Below, in pieces: positions 8,259-16,313 of a DNA stretch of 39,811 nt (its first letter is position 1; each line of letters opens with the position of its first letter). A program made the translations under genes and the position numbers. The DNA lies in NCBI GenBank assembly GCA_028284395.1, contig JANQRV010000498.1:1-39811 (forward strand), in the 5' to 3' direction. This stretch comes from Saprospiraceae bacterium. GTDB taxonomy: Bacteria; Bacteroidota; Bacteroidia; Chitinophagales; Saprospiraceae. The notes beneath the pieces were generated by a model. It was given only the letters and a program-made list of their open reading frames with translations, ran no database searches and was not told the DNA's origin.

Positions 8259-9956
8259 ATGAATAAAATGCTGACTTTAATCTTTTGCCTTTTGCTGGGA
8301 TGGGACCTCTCCGCTCAGGTGATCGAATTAAGAATGGATTCGATGTTAGTAGGTCCACAAGACACCATTGCCTATCAAGTATATGCAGATACATCCTTCC
8401 ACCAAATCAGCGGGGCTCAGTTCTCTCTCCAGTGGGATGCGGCCATGCTGAATTTTCTATCAGTAACTGCACTCGGTAGCAATCTGCAAACCAAGGAAAA
8501 CCTAGTATCCATTGGAAAACTTGGATTGGTTTGGAATGCAGGAACCGACACCCTTTTTTTTTCGGAGAACACTCCCTTCCTAACACTCCATTTTCTGGTA
8601 ACGGGGCAGCGAGACGACCAATCTACCATTCGCATTGTAGATCAACCGACTCCAATCTTATTCGTCGGATGCTGTTCTGATGACCAGCAAAACCCAATCT
8701 ATCCGCTGCAGGTTTTTGACTTTGAAGCCAATACTGGCTGGGTCAAAATTGATGCCCCTCTCCACATTAGTGCTGCTGAAGTTTCCGCTCCTCGATGTTA
8801 TGGCGAAGCTTCCGGAAAAATATCCACTAATTTCGGAGGAGGAAGCCCACCTTATCAATTTAAGTGGCAAAGCGCGGATGGCTTTAGAGCCGAAACTCAA
8901 AACGTAGAGAACCTGATTGCTGGCACTTACTATCTCACGGTTACCGACCGCCTTGGACAAGAAGTATCCGATTCCTTCCGTTTGGACGGACCGCCCCCCG
9001 TTGTCGTTGGACTGCAAAAAGAGTTCCAATTATGTGGAGACCAAATGATTACCATTGGTATAGAACCCGTCAATCTCGTTTCTTTCGCATGGTCTACCGG
9101 CGACACAACAGCAACAATTGAAGTTAAAGAACCCGGAACTTATTCACTTCTTGCCAGCGATAGAAATGGTTGCTTTGGTATGGATACCACCTTGGTCCGA
9201 CAAATGAGTGCACCTGTTGCCTTTTTGGATTCGGAGAAGGATTTGCTGTGCGAAGGGGAAAGTACCATCATCCAAGCCTTTAGCAGCGATTCCTTATCCT
9301 GGATTGATACCGCCGGTGTCTTACAGTTTTGGGGTGAAGACCGGAAAAATGTGGTTGCCAAGCCTCTTTATACGACTGAGTTTGGATTGATAGCTCAGAA
9401 TGAATGTGCTTCCGACACCGTTTTCCTTACCATTTCAGTAGTAGCATCGGAAGCTTCTGCCGGATCGGACACCTGTATTGGAATTGGTAGTACGGCAATG
9501 CTCCAAGCATCAGGAGGACAGGAATACCGATGGTTTGAAGCGCTTTTTCCAGTCAGCAACCCCAGCATTCCAAATCCAACGGTTAAGCCTAATAAAAATA
9601 CGACATTTGTCGTAGAAATACTTGATTTGAATGGCTGTTCCATCATCGATTCTGTCTCTGTGGCCGTAGCGGATGATCCACTTCAATTCATCAAGTCCGT
9701 CAATGTAATTACGCCAAATGGAGATGGGGTTAATGACTACTTAGAATTTGACAACCTTACAAAATACGGCGCCAACACGCTACAAGTCTTCAATCGATGG
9801 GGAAACATAGTCTACAGTAGTATTGGATACCAGACTACGGGAGAAAGATGGGATGGCACCTTCCGGGGCAAACCACTTCCGTCCGGAGCCTATTTTTATC
9901 TCCTACGCATCAACGATTTTCAAATCAAGCAGACGATCACACTGATTCGGGACTAA
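8259..9956 (+). CDS. Secreted protein with cohesin-like domain, SprB-type repeat and gliding-motility C-terminal domain
   Basis: The 565-residue protein begins with a signal peptide (MNKMLTLIFCLLLGWDLSA, cut before Gln20). Residues 21-150 form a cohesin-like beta domain (GAQFSLQWDAAMLNFLSV), similar in style to the two such domains of the upstream giant. Residues 170-243 are a SprB-type repeat (RCYGEASGKI, GGSPPYQFKW, LIAGTYYLTVTD). Ig/PKD-like domains fill 250-465. The C-terminus from about 478 is the gliding-motility-associated (type B) sorting domain, with ITPNGDGVND and FNRWGNIVY, so export through T9SS is expected. The PorP/SprF gene follows 37 nt downstream, the usual arrangement for SprB-like cargo. 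Surface adhesion or motility is the family association, not shown here. Confidence 0.85.
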   Translation: MNKMLTLIFCLLLGWDLSAQVIELRMDSMLVGPQDTIAYQVYADTSFHQISGAQFSLQWDAAMLNFLSVTALGSNLQTKENLVSIGKLGLVWNAGTDTLFFSENTPFLTLHFLVTGQRDDQSTIRIVDQPTPILFVGCCSDDQQNPIYPLQVFDFEANTGWVKIDAPLHISAAEVSAPRCYGEASGKISTNFGGGSPPYQFKWQSADGFRAETQNVENLIAGTYYLTVTDRLGQEVSDSFRLDGPPPVVVGLQKEFQLCGDQMITIGIEPVNLVSFAWSTGDTTATIEVKEPGTYSLLASDRNGCFGMDTTLVRQMSAPVAFLDSEKDLLCEGESTIIQAFSSDSLSWIDTAGVLQFWGEDRKNVVAKPLYTTEFGLIAQNECASDTVFLTISVVASEASAGSDTCIGIGSTAMLQASGGQEYRWFEALFPVSNPSIPNPTVKPNKNTTFVVEILDLNGCSIIDSVSVAVADDPLQFIKSVNVITPNGDGVNDYLEFDNLTKYGANTLQVFNRWGNIVYSSIGYQTTGERWDGTFRGKPLPSGAYFYLLRINDFQIKQTITLIRD

Positions 9957-9993
9957 AACTTTAACCTCCACCACTATTTTAAATTACGATTCA

Positions 9994-10923
9994 ATGCGAT
10001 GCTCATTAATATTTGTTTTCCTACTTTCTTCTCTGAATGCGATGGCCCAGCAACTTCCTTACCGAAGCGCTTTCTCGGAAACCAGCTTTGTCTGGAATCC
10101 CGCGCTCACCGGTAACCGGGACTTTCTGGAATTTGGTGCCACCTATCGAAGGCAGTGGGCTGATTATGAACAATCCCCACGAACTACCAATGCCTTCTTT
10201 CAACTCCCGATCACTAATCTGAATATGAGTTTTGGTAGCCACATTCTACATGAGGAAATCGGGCTTTTCCAAAATTCCGGCATTCACTTTTCTTATGCCT
10301 ATCACATCCGACTTCATGCCAAAAAACAGGACCGACTCTCACTGGGTATTGCTGGCAATTTGTCCCAATTAGTATTCAATGGTCAGCATAGCATTGCCGG
10401 CAATCCAGACGACCCTCTACTCCTTGGAGAGAAAGTAAGCAGCCGACAGTCCAATTGGGGAGTGGGCATTCATTACACCAACGGAAACCATCGGCACCGT
10501 TATCGCAACGTGTGGTATGCAAGTTTGGCCATCAATCAATCTCTCCCTAAGGATCTGCTCTTAGCGGAGAATAACCGGGCCAACCTAAAGCGATCCCTTC
10601 ATGCCAATGGTTCCGTTGGTGCTAGATTCATCAGTGGTAACAGTTACTTCGAACCACTGATTTGGGTTGATTACAGTCAGTCTAACCTTTTTCGTGTTTT
10701 TTCACAATTAAAAATGGAGTGGAGGGAGGTATTCTGGGCAAGCCTGGGATATTCTACCGACGGGGCTATGCATATGGGAGTCGGTTTCATTGTAGATGGT
10801 GGTTTTTTACAAGATGGGCAGTTGCGTCTTGGTATGAATGGGAGCTATGCTTTGGGGCAAATTGCCAGATACCAGGGGTTAGGTTATGAATTTTATATGG
10901 CTTACCGTTTCTATGTTCCATGA
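9994..10923 (+). CDS. PorP/SprF-family T9SS-associated outer-membrane protein
   Basis: This 309-residue protein starts with a signal peptide (MRCSLIFVFLLSSLNAMAQ) and continues with the PorP/SprF pattern: QLPYRSAFSETSFVWNPALTGNRDFLEFGATYRRQW near the start, then alternating hydrophobic strands typical of a beta-barrel, ending in the aromatic YMAYRFYV. Family members are outer-membrane proteins tied to type IX secretion; SprF in Flavobacterium johnsoniae is needed for export of the adhesin SprB encoded next to it. By position, this copy should serve the secreted protein at 8259-9956 and perhaps the giant at 2569-8199. Many Bacteroidota genomes carry a number of such paralogues, so it is not assigned a specific symbol. 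Confidence 0.88.
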   Translation: MRCSLIFVFLLSSLNAMAQQLPYRSAFSETSFVWNPALTGNRDFLEFGATYRRQWADYEQSPRTTNAFFQLPITNLNMSFGSHILHEEIGLFQNSGIHFSYAYHIRLHAKKQDRLSLGIAGNLSQLVFNGQHSIAGNPDDPLLLGEKVSSRQSNWGVGIHYTNGNHRHRYRNVWYASLAINQSLPKDLLLAENNRANLKRSLHANGSVGARFISGNSYFEPLIWVDYSQSNLFRVFSQLKMEWREVFWASLGYSTDGAMHMGVGFIVDGGFLQDGQLRLGMNGSYALGQIARYQGLGYEFYMAYRFYVP

Positions 10924-10931
10924 ATGACAGA

Positions 10932-10957
10932 CGGTCACATCCTCCGGGATGCGACCG
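10932..10957. other. Hairpin in the convergent gap after the PorP/SprF gene
   Basis: An 11-bp stem with one mismatch (10932-10942 with 10947-10957) closes a TCCG loop, 8 nt after the stop of the PorP/SprF gene. Neither side has a T-run, so it is not a textbook terminator, but its place between converging genes fits a 3'-end role. Confidence 0.4.
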
Positions 10958-10994
10958 CCGCCTTACAATCTTCCAAACTTGGTATGTCTTTTCA

Positions 10995-11735
10995 CTAGTT
11001 TGCGTTCACGACATCCCCCGATCCGGTAATCTCGACGTTTAAAGTCGGATTTCCCTTATAAAAGACGTCACCGCTACCGGCGATCTTGACATCCAGCGTA
11101 TTCAAGACATTCACTTCGGCATCGCCAGAGCCTCGAATCTCAATATAACTACTGTTGGATTCTAGATCAAATGCCTTGTAATCTCCAGAGCCAGAAATTT
11201 CAAACTTTGTATTGTCGGCAATGCCTTCTAGTTTGATGGTTCCCGAACCGGAAATCTTAGAATCGATGTCGTCCGACTCAAGTCCGAGGTCTATATCGCC
11301 CGAACCCGAGATATACAATTCAATATCGTCGGTGACCAAGAAATCTTCACTACGGATCTCACCGGAACCAGAAATCTTCAAGTATTCGATTCTGGGTAAG
11401 GTAATAAAGAATGTCAGTTGATCGACATCTCTAACACACCGACTGGTCTCGATTTCCCAAATTCTGTCTCTAACATCCAGATCCAGCCGGTCGATTATAT
11501 TTTCCTTGCCCTCAACGGTTATTTTCTGATCATCCCCCTGAATAATGTAAACGGTTGCGGGGAGGTTGAGATCAATGCCTACAATCGGATCGACAAAGAG
11601 GTCCTGGGATACGATGGGACCTTCTCCATTAATGCAGCGTCCGAATAGATCACCATCATCATTGACGTCAATGAAACAACTGGAAACAGTGAACGCGATC
11701 ACTGCTCCTGACAAAATTGATTTTAGCATCTTCAT
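10995..11735 (-). CDS. Head-GIN domain lipoprotein (DUF2807)
   Basis: This 246-residue protein has a lipoprotein signal ending V-S-S-C with Cys20 as the likely lipidated residue. The rest is the DUF2807 'head GIN' domain: a start of the type VGIDLNLPATVYIIQGDDQKITVEG, then a ladder of seven strands with the turn motif I-x-G-S-G (ISGSGEI, ISGSGDI, ISGSGTI, ISGSGDY, IRGSGDA, IAGSGDV, ITGSGDV), as expected of a right-handed beta-helix. Such proteins are common in Bacteroidota and are described as putative autotransporter-like adhesins, without proven function. It stands alone downstream of a terminator at 11826-11862. Confidence 0.85.
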   Translation of the reverse strand: MKMLKSILSGAVIAFTVSSCFIDVNDDGDLFGRCINGEGPIVSQDLFVDPIVGIDLNLPATVYIIQGDDQKITVEGKENIIDRLDLDVRDRIWEIETSRCVRDVDQLTFFITLPRIEYLKISGSGEIRSEDFLVTDDIELYISGSGDIDLGLESDDIDSKISGSGTIKLEGIADNTKFEISGSGDYKAFDLESNSSYIEIRGSGDAEVNVLNTLDVKIAGSGDVFYKGNPTLNVEITGSGDVVNAN

Positions 11736-11825
11736 AATAGAGATTGTTTTTCAGCAATGAATACCCCATCCCACCATCAGGCAGTCGGGATCACACTAAA
11801 TATTCTTGGGTTCAATGTTTTGCAG

Positions 11826-11862
11826 GAAAAATTTGCCAGGCTACGAAAAATAGCCCGGCAAA
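11826..11862 (-). terminator. Rho-independent terminator after the 11896-12510 gene
   Basis: On the minus strand a 12-bp stem with one mismatch (11851-11862 with 11832-11843) closes a 7-nt loop and is followed at once by a TTTTT run (11827-11831 read in reverse). It lies 33 nt past the stop codon of the barrel gene and separates it from the head-GIN gene. Confidence 0.7.
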
Positions 11863-11895
11863 CGAATTGTTATGTAGATTGTCTATGGTTTTCTT

Positions 11896-12510
11896 TTACC
11901 AATCCTTGTTGTTTCTTCCACCGTACCTGCTACCAAACCATCCGAAACGCAAAGCAAGGGTCGCGACTGCACCGTTAAAGTCATCTGATTTGTAACCGTT
12001 CTCCTCATCTACGCCATTCACCCAGCGGAATCCTGCGGCACCGGCAACCCGGAACCAGCGTGTCAAGTTGATCTCCACGCCAAGTTCTGGTGTCAAAACA
12101 AAGACTTTATCCAGATCGCTGTATCGCACATTGTTGTCATTGAAGTTTACATCCAACACACCCCATCCGATGCGCGCATCAGTATATAAGTGAATGACTT
12201 TGTATGGGTTAAAGGTATATCCTAGCCAAAAACCGCCGTGGCCAATTTCAAGATTCTCGATGTCGCCATCTTCAAATAATTTGTCAAAATCCACACTTCC
12301 CAAGCCGTATCCTCCCAGGAAAAAATTGTCGATTACAATTCCTCCACCTCCACCTACAGAGGTCGTCAGATCATTTCCCAGTCCATATTCGATGATGGGT
12401 GCTCCAAATCCTCCAACCACCCGAGCTTTATTGAAAAGAGTTTCGTGCTGTGCCAAAACTGGGCATGTGAATAGCAGGGCAAGTGCAATCGCTGCAATTA
12501 CATTTTTCAT
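11896..12510 (-). CDS. Predicted outer-membrane beta-barrel protein, function unknown
   Basis: The 204-residue product has a signal peptide (MKNVIAAIALALLFTCPVLA, before Gln21). The mature part is glycine- and aromatic-rich with alternating strands, such as GGFGAPIIEYGLG, IDNFFLGGYGLG and GGFWLGYTFNPYKVIHLYTDARIGWG, which matches small 8- to 10-strand barrels. The C-terminus is odd for a barrel: after the last strand (ALRFGWFGSRYGG) a polar tail RNNKDW follows instead of a terminal aromatic. I do not recognise a named family. It lies between the STN/surface-repeat gene (58 nt upstream) and its own terminator, so it could be read with the ECF/FecR/STN block. Confidence 0.7.
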   Translation of the reverse strand: MKNVIAAIALALLFTCPVLAQHETLFNKARVVGGFGAPIIEYGLGNDLTTSVGGGGGIVIDNFFLGGYGLGSVDFDKLFEDGDIENLEIGHGGFWLGYTFNPYKVIHLYTDARIGWGVLDVNFNDNNVRYSDLDKVFVLTPELGVEINLTRWFRVAGAAGFRWVNGVDEENGYKSDDFNGAVATLALRFGWFGSRYGGRNNKDW

Positions 12511-12568
12511 CTTACATTAAATTTTAATTCCTATAAAAAGATTGTTTTCATTGAGCCCTGAGGCTCTC

Positions 12569-14254
12569 CTAAAATCTTACACCTGCATTAAATCCTACCC
12601 ATACTTTCGTATTGGTTTCTCCCTGGGTAGTCTCATACAGTGTGTAAGGCATGATGTTGGACCCGTAAGTATTCGTATCTGCATCATACAAATTGGAAAC
12701 CATTAAGTTGCCACTTGGTCCTGCAAAGAAACTGGTCCGCCTTCCTACTCTTAAATCAAACAGTATTTTCAGTTGAGTCAATAAATTCAAATTGGTGGTC
12801 CAAGCTTCTGTTTCATTAATGTGTGTTGCGAGAGCCTCGATGTTCATCAGTGTCCTTGGACCAATCGTAACAGCTGTGCCGATGCCATATCCAAGCCCCC
12901 AGCTTGTCAGTACTTCTTCTTGTTGTTGTCCGAGACCGTCTTCAAAAGCGGTACGGTCCCATCTTAGGCCTACATGGAAAATATTATAAAATGCCTTTGC
13001 ACCTAATTTTAGAGAAAAACTGGTAAACAAAGCTTCACTGGAAGCCAACTCGACTCGATTGTAGCCGTTCTTGATGATGTTCAGAAGGCCAATCGGCGCG
13101 CCAGTTATGGTATCGGCAATATTGATCAGGGCAAACTGAAACCCTTTCACATCTTTGGCAATATTCATGATTGCGGAAACTTGGGCTCCACTTATATCGC
13201 CAGCTGTATTGAATAATCCGGCTACCTGAGTTCGCGCTCGTCCGCGGTTCGTATTGATCAAGCCCGATACCTGTACACCATCTCCTTCACCGGAAACATT
13301 AAAAAGAGAAGATACTTGTACACCACTAAACGCCTTTGGACTCATATTGAAGAGAGAGGACACCTGAACTGCTTTTGCCTCTCCTGCATAATTGAACAAA
13401 CCGCTAACCTGTGCTCCCTCTAATTCTCCCCTTGCGGTATTGAAAAGGCCACTCACCTGTGTGCCAGTAACATCATTGCCTACCGAATTGCCCAAACCTG
13501 CCACTTGTACCCCCTTCACATCATTGCGAATCGAATTCACAAAACCTCCGACTTCTACTCCATCGACTCCTCCGTTCGTTCCCCAAAAAACATTCAAAGA
13601 AAGGTTGTTGGTCATTTCGTCACTCTTCAACTTATTGGTACCGACATAAGGCAAAATCGAGACCTGAGCCAATCGGGTAAAAGGTTCATCAGTCATAATA
13701 TCTTCAGTCATAGAATTGATTCGCTCTGAATCCCATTCTATCACTCTTTCGCCACCTCCGGGCAAGGAGGTTAGCTCTTTTCCCTGGATCGGTGCAATGT
13801 TCTTGTACTTCTGCCGATAATAACGTGCCAACAACTCTTCCTGCCTTGGATCGCTATACAATGGTGTCTGCTGCTTTACTTTCGACGGCAATGAAGTTTC
13901 GATCTTGGTTAATTTGGTTATTCTTGCCGGTGGAGCCTTTCTTTTTTGCTTTTTTGCTTTGATTACAATTTGATCTCCAATCTCAGCGTGCGTCAAAGAA
14001 TTCTCTTCAAACAGTTGGTCTAGAGCATTTCCCAATGGCGCTTCTTCTACAGCAAAGCTTACTTTGCGATAGACCGGTACCACACTACTACTGTACGTAA
14101 AGTTAACTCCGTAAGTACTGGTTATGTCGTTCAACACAAATTTCAGGGGTTTGTCCTGATACTCCATACTCACCAATTGCCCCATCTCCTGCGTATGGGC
14201 ACTAACCACAAAAAACAGTACATAAACCAGTGATAAGTTTGCTTGCTTTATCAT
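12569..14254 (-). CDS. STN-domain protein with surface-type repeats (LA_2272-like)
   Basis: This 561-residue protein has a signal peptide (to about residue 21, before QEMGQ). Residues 24-100 are an STN domain (secretin/TonB N-terminal short domain): LVSMEYQDKPLKFVLNDI, YGVNFTYSSSVV, LGNALDQLF. In TonB receptors this domain contacts the FecR anti-sigma factor. A linker to about 230 follows, then about ten tandem repeats of 14-16 residues (x-Q-V-S-G-L-F-N) up to residue 396, like the LA_2272 surface repeats known from Leptospira. The C-terminal 165 residues look like barrel strands (FSLKLGAKAFYNIFHVGLRWD, last residues FNAGVRF). There is no plug or TonB-receptor barrel of normal size. Its gene follows FecR by 25 nt. 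An outer-membrane signal-input role is inference from position and STN. Confidence 0.75.
   Translation of the reverse strand: MIKQANLSLVYVLFFVVSAHTQEMGQLVSMEYQDKPLKFVLNDITSTYGVNFTYSSSVVPVYRKVSFAVEEAPLGNALDQLFEENSLTHAEIGDQIVIKAKKQKRKAPPARITKLTKIETSLPSKVKQQTPLYSDPRQEELLARYYRQKYKNIAPIQGKELTSLPGGGERVIEWDSERINSMTEDIMTDEPFTRLAQVSILPYVGTNKLKSDEMTNNLSLNVFWGTNGGVDGVEVGGFVNSIRNDVKGVQVAGLGNSVGNDVTGTQVSGLFNTARGELEGAQVSGLFNYAGEAKAVQVSSLFNMSPKAFSGVQVSSLFNVSGEGDGVQVSGLINTNRGRARTQVAGLFNTAGDISGAQVSAIMNIAKDVKGFQFALINIADTITGAPIGLLNIIKNGYNRVELASSEALFTSFSLKLGAKAFYNIFHVGLRWDRTAFEDGLGQQQEEVLTSWGLGYGIGTAVTIGPRTLMNIEALATHINETEAWTTNLNLLTQLKILFDLRVGRRTSFFAGPSGNLMVSNLYDADTNTYGSNIMPYTLYETTQGETNTKVWVGFNAGVRF
13070..13560 (-). 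repeat. Coding repeat of 14-16 residues in the STN protein
   Basis: About ten units with the core (V/T/A)-Q-V-(S/A)-(G/S)-L-(F/I/G)-N run without a break, each closed by a G-x-x-x-G turn. The near-15-residue period would suit a parallel beta-helix. The units differ in nucleotide sequence, so the array is old rather than freshly expanded. Confidence 0.8.
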
Positions 14255-14258
14255 TTTT

Positions 14259-14272
14259 TCACTTTAAAGTGA
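14259..14272. promoter_or_regulatory. 14-nt perfect palindrome before the STN gene
   Basis: TCACTTTAAAGTGA lies in the 25-nt gap between FecR and the STN gene, 5 nt before the ATG. It could be an operator or a small stem that affects translation; chance is possible because it is AT-rich. Confidence 0.3.
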
Positions 14273-14279
14273 TGTATAA

Positions 14280-15317
14280 CTATCCTTTGCAGTTCCCTTC
14301 GCGCAGAATGTACCTGCCGTCTTTCTTCTCTATTTCAACTTCGAATTGGAACTTAAATGACTCCATAAAAACTTCAAGTTCCGGCTCCGGATAATTACCA
14401 TTCCACCGACAATCTAACAATGATATATTTTCAACTTTAATTTCTGTGTCAAAGTATCTTTCCAAGGCGGTCAGGACATCCCTCAATTTCGTCTCGTCAA
14501 AATTCAAAACCCGATTTTTCCAGGCCGGTGCATTGACAATGGCCTCCTCATTGATAATGAGTTCCTCGGTCCTCTTGTCGTAAGATCCGGACTTTCCTGC
14601 CACTAAAAGTATTTGCCCGGAGGCCTTTTCTTCTTCCGTTTTACGCTTGACTTCTACTTTGCCGGTTTCCACCGTTACCTCAACTTTCTCTTCTCCCGGA
14701 TAAGCTCTGACATTGAATGAAGTGCCTAATACCTTGGTTTCAGTTCCTCCACTAAGAATTGAAAACGGTTGATCAGGGTTGCGTAGCACATCAAAAAATG
14801 CTTCTCCTTCCAGTTCCAATGTCCGGGGCTCAAAATCCTCTTCATAGGAAATGACCGTATTTTGATTTAACCAAACAGTGCTACCATCTGGCAATATATG
14901 CTCCGTTCGCTCTTGAGGGCCGGTCTGAAACTGTACAATTTGAGGCTCTCCTATCCCCAAACCGCTATTTGACCACCAGTACCCAACACTTGCCAACAAT
15001 AATACTGCTGCTGCCACTCGCAACCATTTTTTCCTCCCTGAAATATTAACTACGCTCGCTTCTTTCTCTCTAGGTTCAAAAATCTTCGTCTCATTCGCTT
15101 CAAAAGTCTGTTCGAATCTACTCCAGGCTTGGTCGGTATCGACAACTATCTCGTCGTCATAGTCTCCGGCTTCATTCCACACCTCCAACATACTGTCAAA
15201 GAACACTTGGTTCGCGGGATCCCTTTTGATCCAGCGCATTAAATCTCCTTTATCTTGCGATGCAATATTGCCAGATAAATACTTTGCAATTAGATCTGTA
15301 TATTTATCATCCACCAT
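14280..15317 (-). CDS. FecR-family anti-sigma factor
   Basis: The 345-residue protein follows the Bacteroidota FecR plan. Residues 1-75 are the cytoplasmic sigma-binding part (YLSGNIASQDKGDLMRWIKRDPANQVFFDSMLEVW). One membrane segment lies at about 99-116 (VAAAVLLLASVGYWW). The periplasmic FecR domain covers about 125-225 (LPDGSTVWLNQNTVISYEEDF, LEGEAFFDVLRNPDQPF, VLGTSFNVRAY), and a DUF4974 domain closes the protein (about 270-340). The family holds an ECF sigma factor at the membrane until an STN-bearing outer-membrane protein signals. The cognate sigma gene is at 15508-16050 and the STN protein at 12569-14254. A terminator-like hairpin and a candidate promoter lie between it and the sigma gene, so it may be transcribed separately. 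Confidence 0.92.
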   Translation of the reverse strand: MVDDKYTDLIAKYLSGNIASQDKGDLMRWIKRDPANQVFFDSMLEVWNEAGDYDDEIVVDTDQAWSRFEQTFEANETKIFEPREKEASVVNISGRKKWLRVAAAVLLLASVGYWWSNSGLGIGEPQIVQFQTGPQERTEHILPDGSTVWLNQNTVISYEEDFEPRTLELEGEAFFDVLRNPDQPFSILSGGTETKVLGTSFNVRAYPGEEKVEVTVETGKVEVKRKTEEEKASGQILLVAGKSGSYDKRTEELIINEEAIVNAPAWKNRVLNFDETKLRDVLTALERYFDTEIKVENISLLDCRWNGNYPEPELEVFMESFKFQFEVEIEKKDGRYILREGNCKG

Positions 15318-15433
15318 TTTTCCTTTCCGTTTCTGTCTATATGATGCAGTATTTTATACTACCCCCTATTCGATTTGACTTTTTTTTGATTTTTTGGTTC
15401 AGGCTCTGGAGTGAGGCGTTAAATTGCCACACA

Positions 15434-15468
15434 CAAAGGTACCGGTTTTATTTCAACCTCGCTATCAA
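15434..15468 (-). promoter_or_regulatory. Candidate promoter for the FecR-STN genes
   Basis: On the minus strand TACCTTTG (15434-15441) is a perfect TAnnTTTG -7 box; a TTG lies 24 nt further upstream (15466-15468), a little more than the usual 17-23. It would start transcripts about 110 nt before the FecR ATG. Confidence 0.4.
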
Positions 15469-15488
15469 AAAGCTAACGCCCGAGCGTT
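15467..15488 (-). terminator. Weak terminator-like hairpin after the ECF sigma gene
   Basis: AACGC (15484-15488 on the minus strand) pairs with GCGTT (15475-15479) around a TCGG loop, with a TTTTT run a few bases on (15467-15471). It lies 20 nt after the sigma stop codon. The stem is only 5 bp, so termination may be partial. Confidence 0.4.
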
Positions 15489-15507
15489 GAACCCCGAACG
15501 TTTTTCC

Positions 15508-16050
15508 TTACAAATAACTTTTCAACTTACCCCGCAACAGTCGCAATGCTTTCCCCATTTGATTCTCCACCGTTTTAATAGAAATATTCAAAGCATCGGC
15601 AATTTCTCGGTAGGTCATGTCATCAAAACGGCTCATCTTAAAGATGATCTTACATTTGGGAGGCAAAGTATCGATCGCAGAAGTAATGTTGTCCTGTAGC
15701 TCATTATAAAGGTACTGTTGCTCTGCACCGGCATCCGTTTCCGTAATGGAATCGAGCGTAAATTCATCCGTACTGTGATTTTTTTTACTCCGCAGATAAC
15801 CGAGTGCTTCGTTGATCGCCATACGGCGCAGGTAGGCTGGCAGTGAAGTGGTTACGTTGATTTGATGTCGCTTTGTCCAAAATCGCATGAAAACTTCCTG
15901 GGAGAGATCTTCGACCAAATTCCGGTCCTGAATAAAACGATGGATTGATTTAACTACAATAGGGTAGCACATTTGAAACACCTGTTTCAATGCGCCTTTG
16001 TCATCTGACCGAAGACGATGTAATATGTGTTCTAGCTTTTCGTCTGGCAT
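15508..16050 (-). CDS. ECF RNA polymerase sigma factor, FecR-linked type
   Basis: The 180-residue protein has sigma region 2 at about 10-80 (NLVEDLSQEVFMRFW, the core-binding helix) and region 4 at about 120-175 (LPPKCKIIFKMSRFDDMTYREIADALNISIKTVENQM, the -35 binding helix-turn-helix). The wording matches the Bacteroidota FecI-like sigma-70 group. It should bind RNA polymerase core and direct it to a small regulon after release from the FecR protein encoded next downstream (190 nt). It diverges from alaS with 263 nt between the two starts. Confidence 0.93.
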   Translation of the reverse strand: MPDEKLEHILHRLRSDDKGALKQVFQMCYPIVVKSIHRFIQDRNLVEDLSQEVFMRFWTKRHQINVTTSLPAYLRRMAINEALGYLRSKKNHSTDEFTLDSITETDAGAEQQYLYNELQDNITSAIDTLPPKCKIIFKMSRFDDMTYREIADALNISIKTVENQMGKALRLLRGKLKSYL

Positions 16051-16285
16051 TAGCCCTAATTAGTTAAGGGTTGTGGGTTTCCTATGAACACTTGCGCTGC
16101 AAGTATAAGGATTTCCACGACAATATGCAGGACTTGTTCGACCGAAGCATTCATTCTTTAGAAGAAAGGCTACTTTCAAGAAAATTGTGCTTCGATACTC
16201 CAAAATCAACGGAAACCGAACTAATTTTTGCCCGAAAACGTATAAAATTACACATCAAATTAATCTTTTTTCTAAATATAGACAC

Positions 16286-16293
16286 TATTTTTG
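16286..16293 (+). promoter_or_regulatory. Candidate -7 promoter box for alaS
   Basis: TATTTTTG is a perfect TAnnTTTG element 20 nt before the alaS ATG. No TTG sits at the expected spacing upstream, so only the -7 half is supported; the leader would be about 14 nt or nearly absent. Confidence 0.45.
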
Positions 16294-16313
16294 TTGCCCA
16301 TAAAAACGGTGCC

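Noticed and set aside
10932..10957. Full terminator call for the hairpin after the PorP/SprF gene
   Set aside because: The stem is good but neither strand has a T-run, so only a plain hairpin is reported.
16071..16313. Upstream extension of the alaS reading frame
   Set aside because: The extension has no AlaRS homology and includes the promoter-like box at 16286; the conserved protein begins at 16314.
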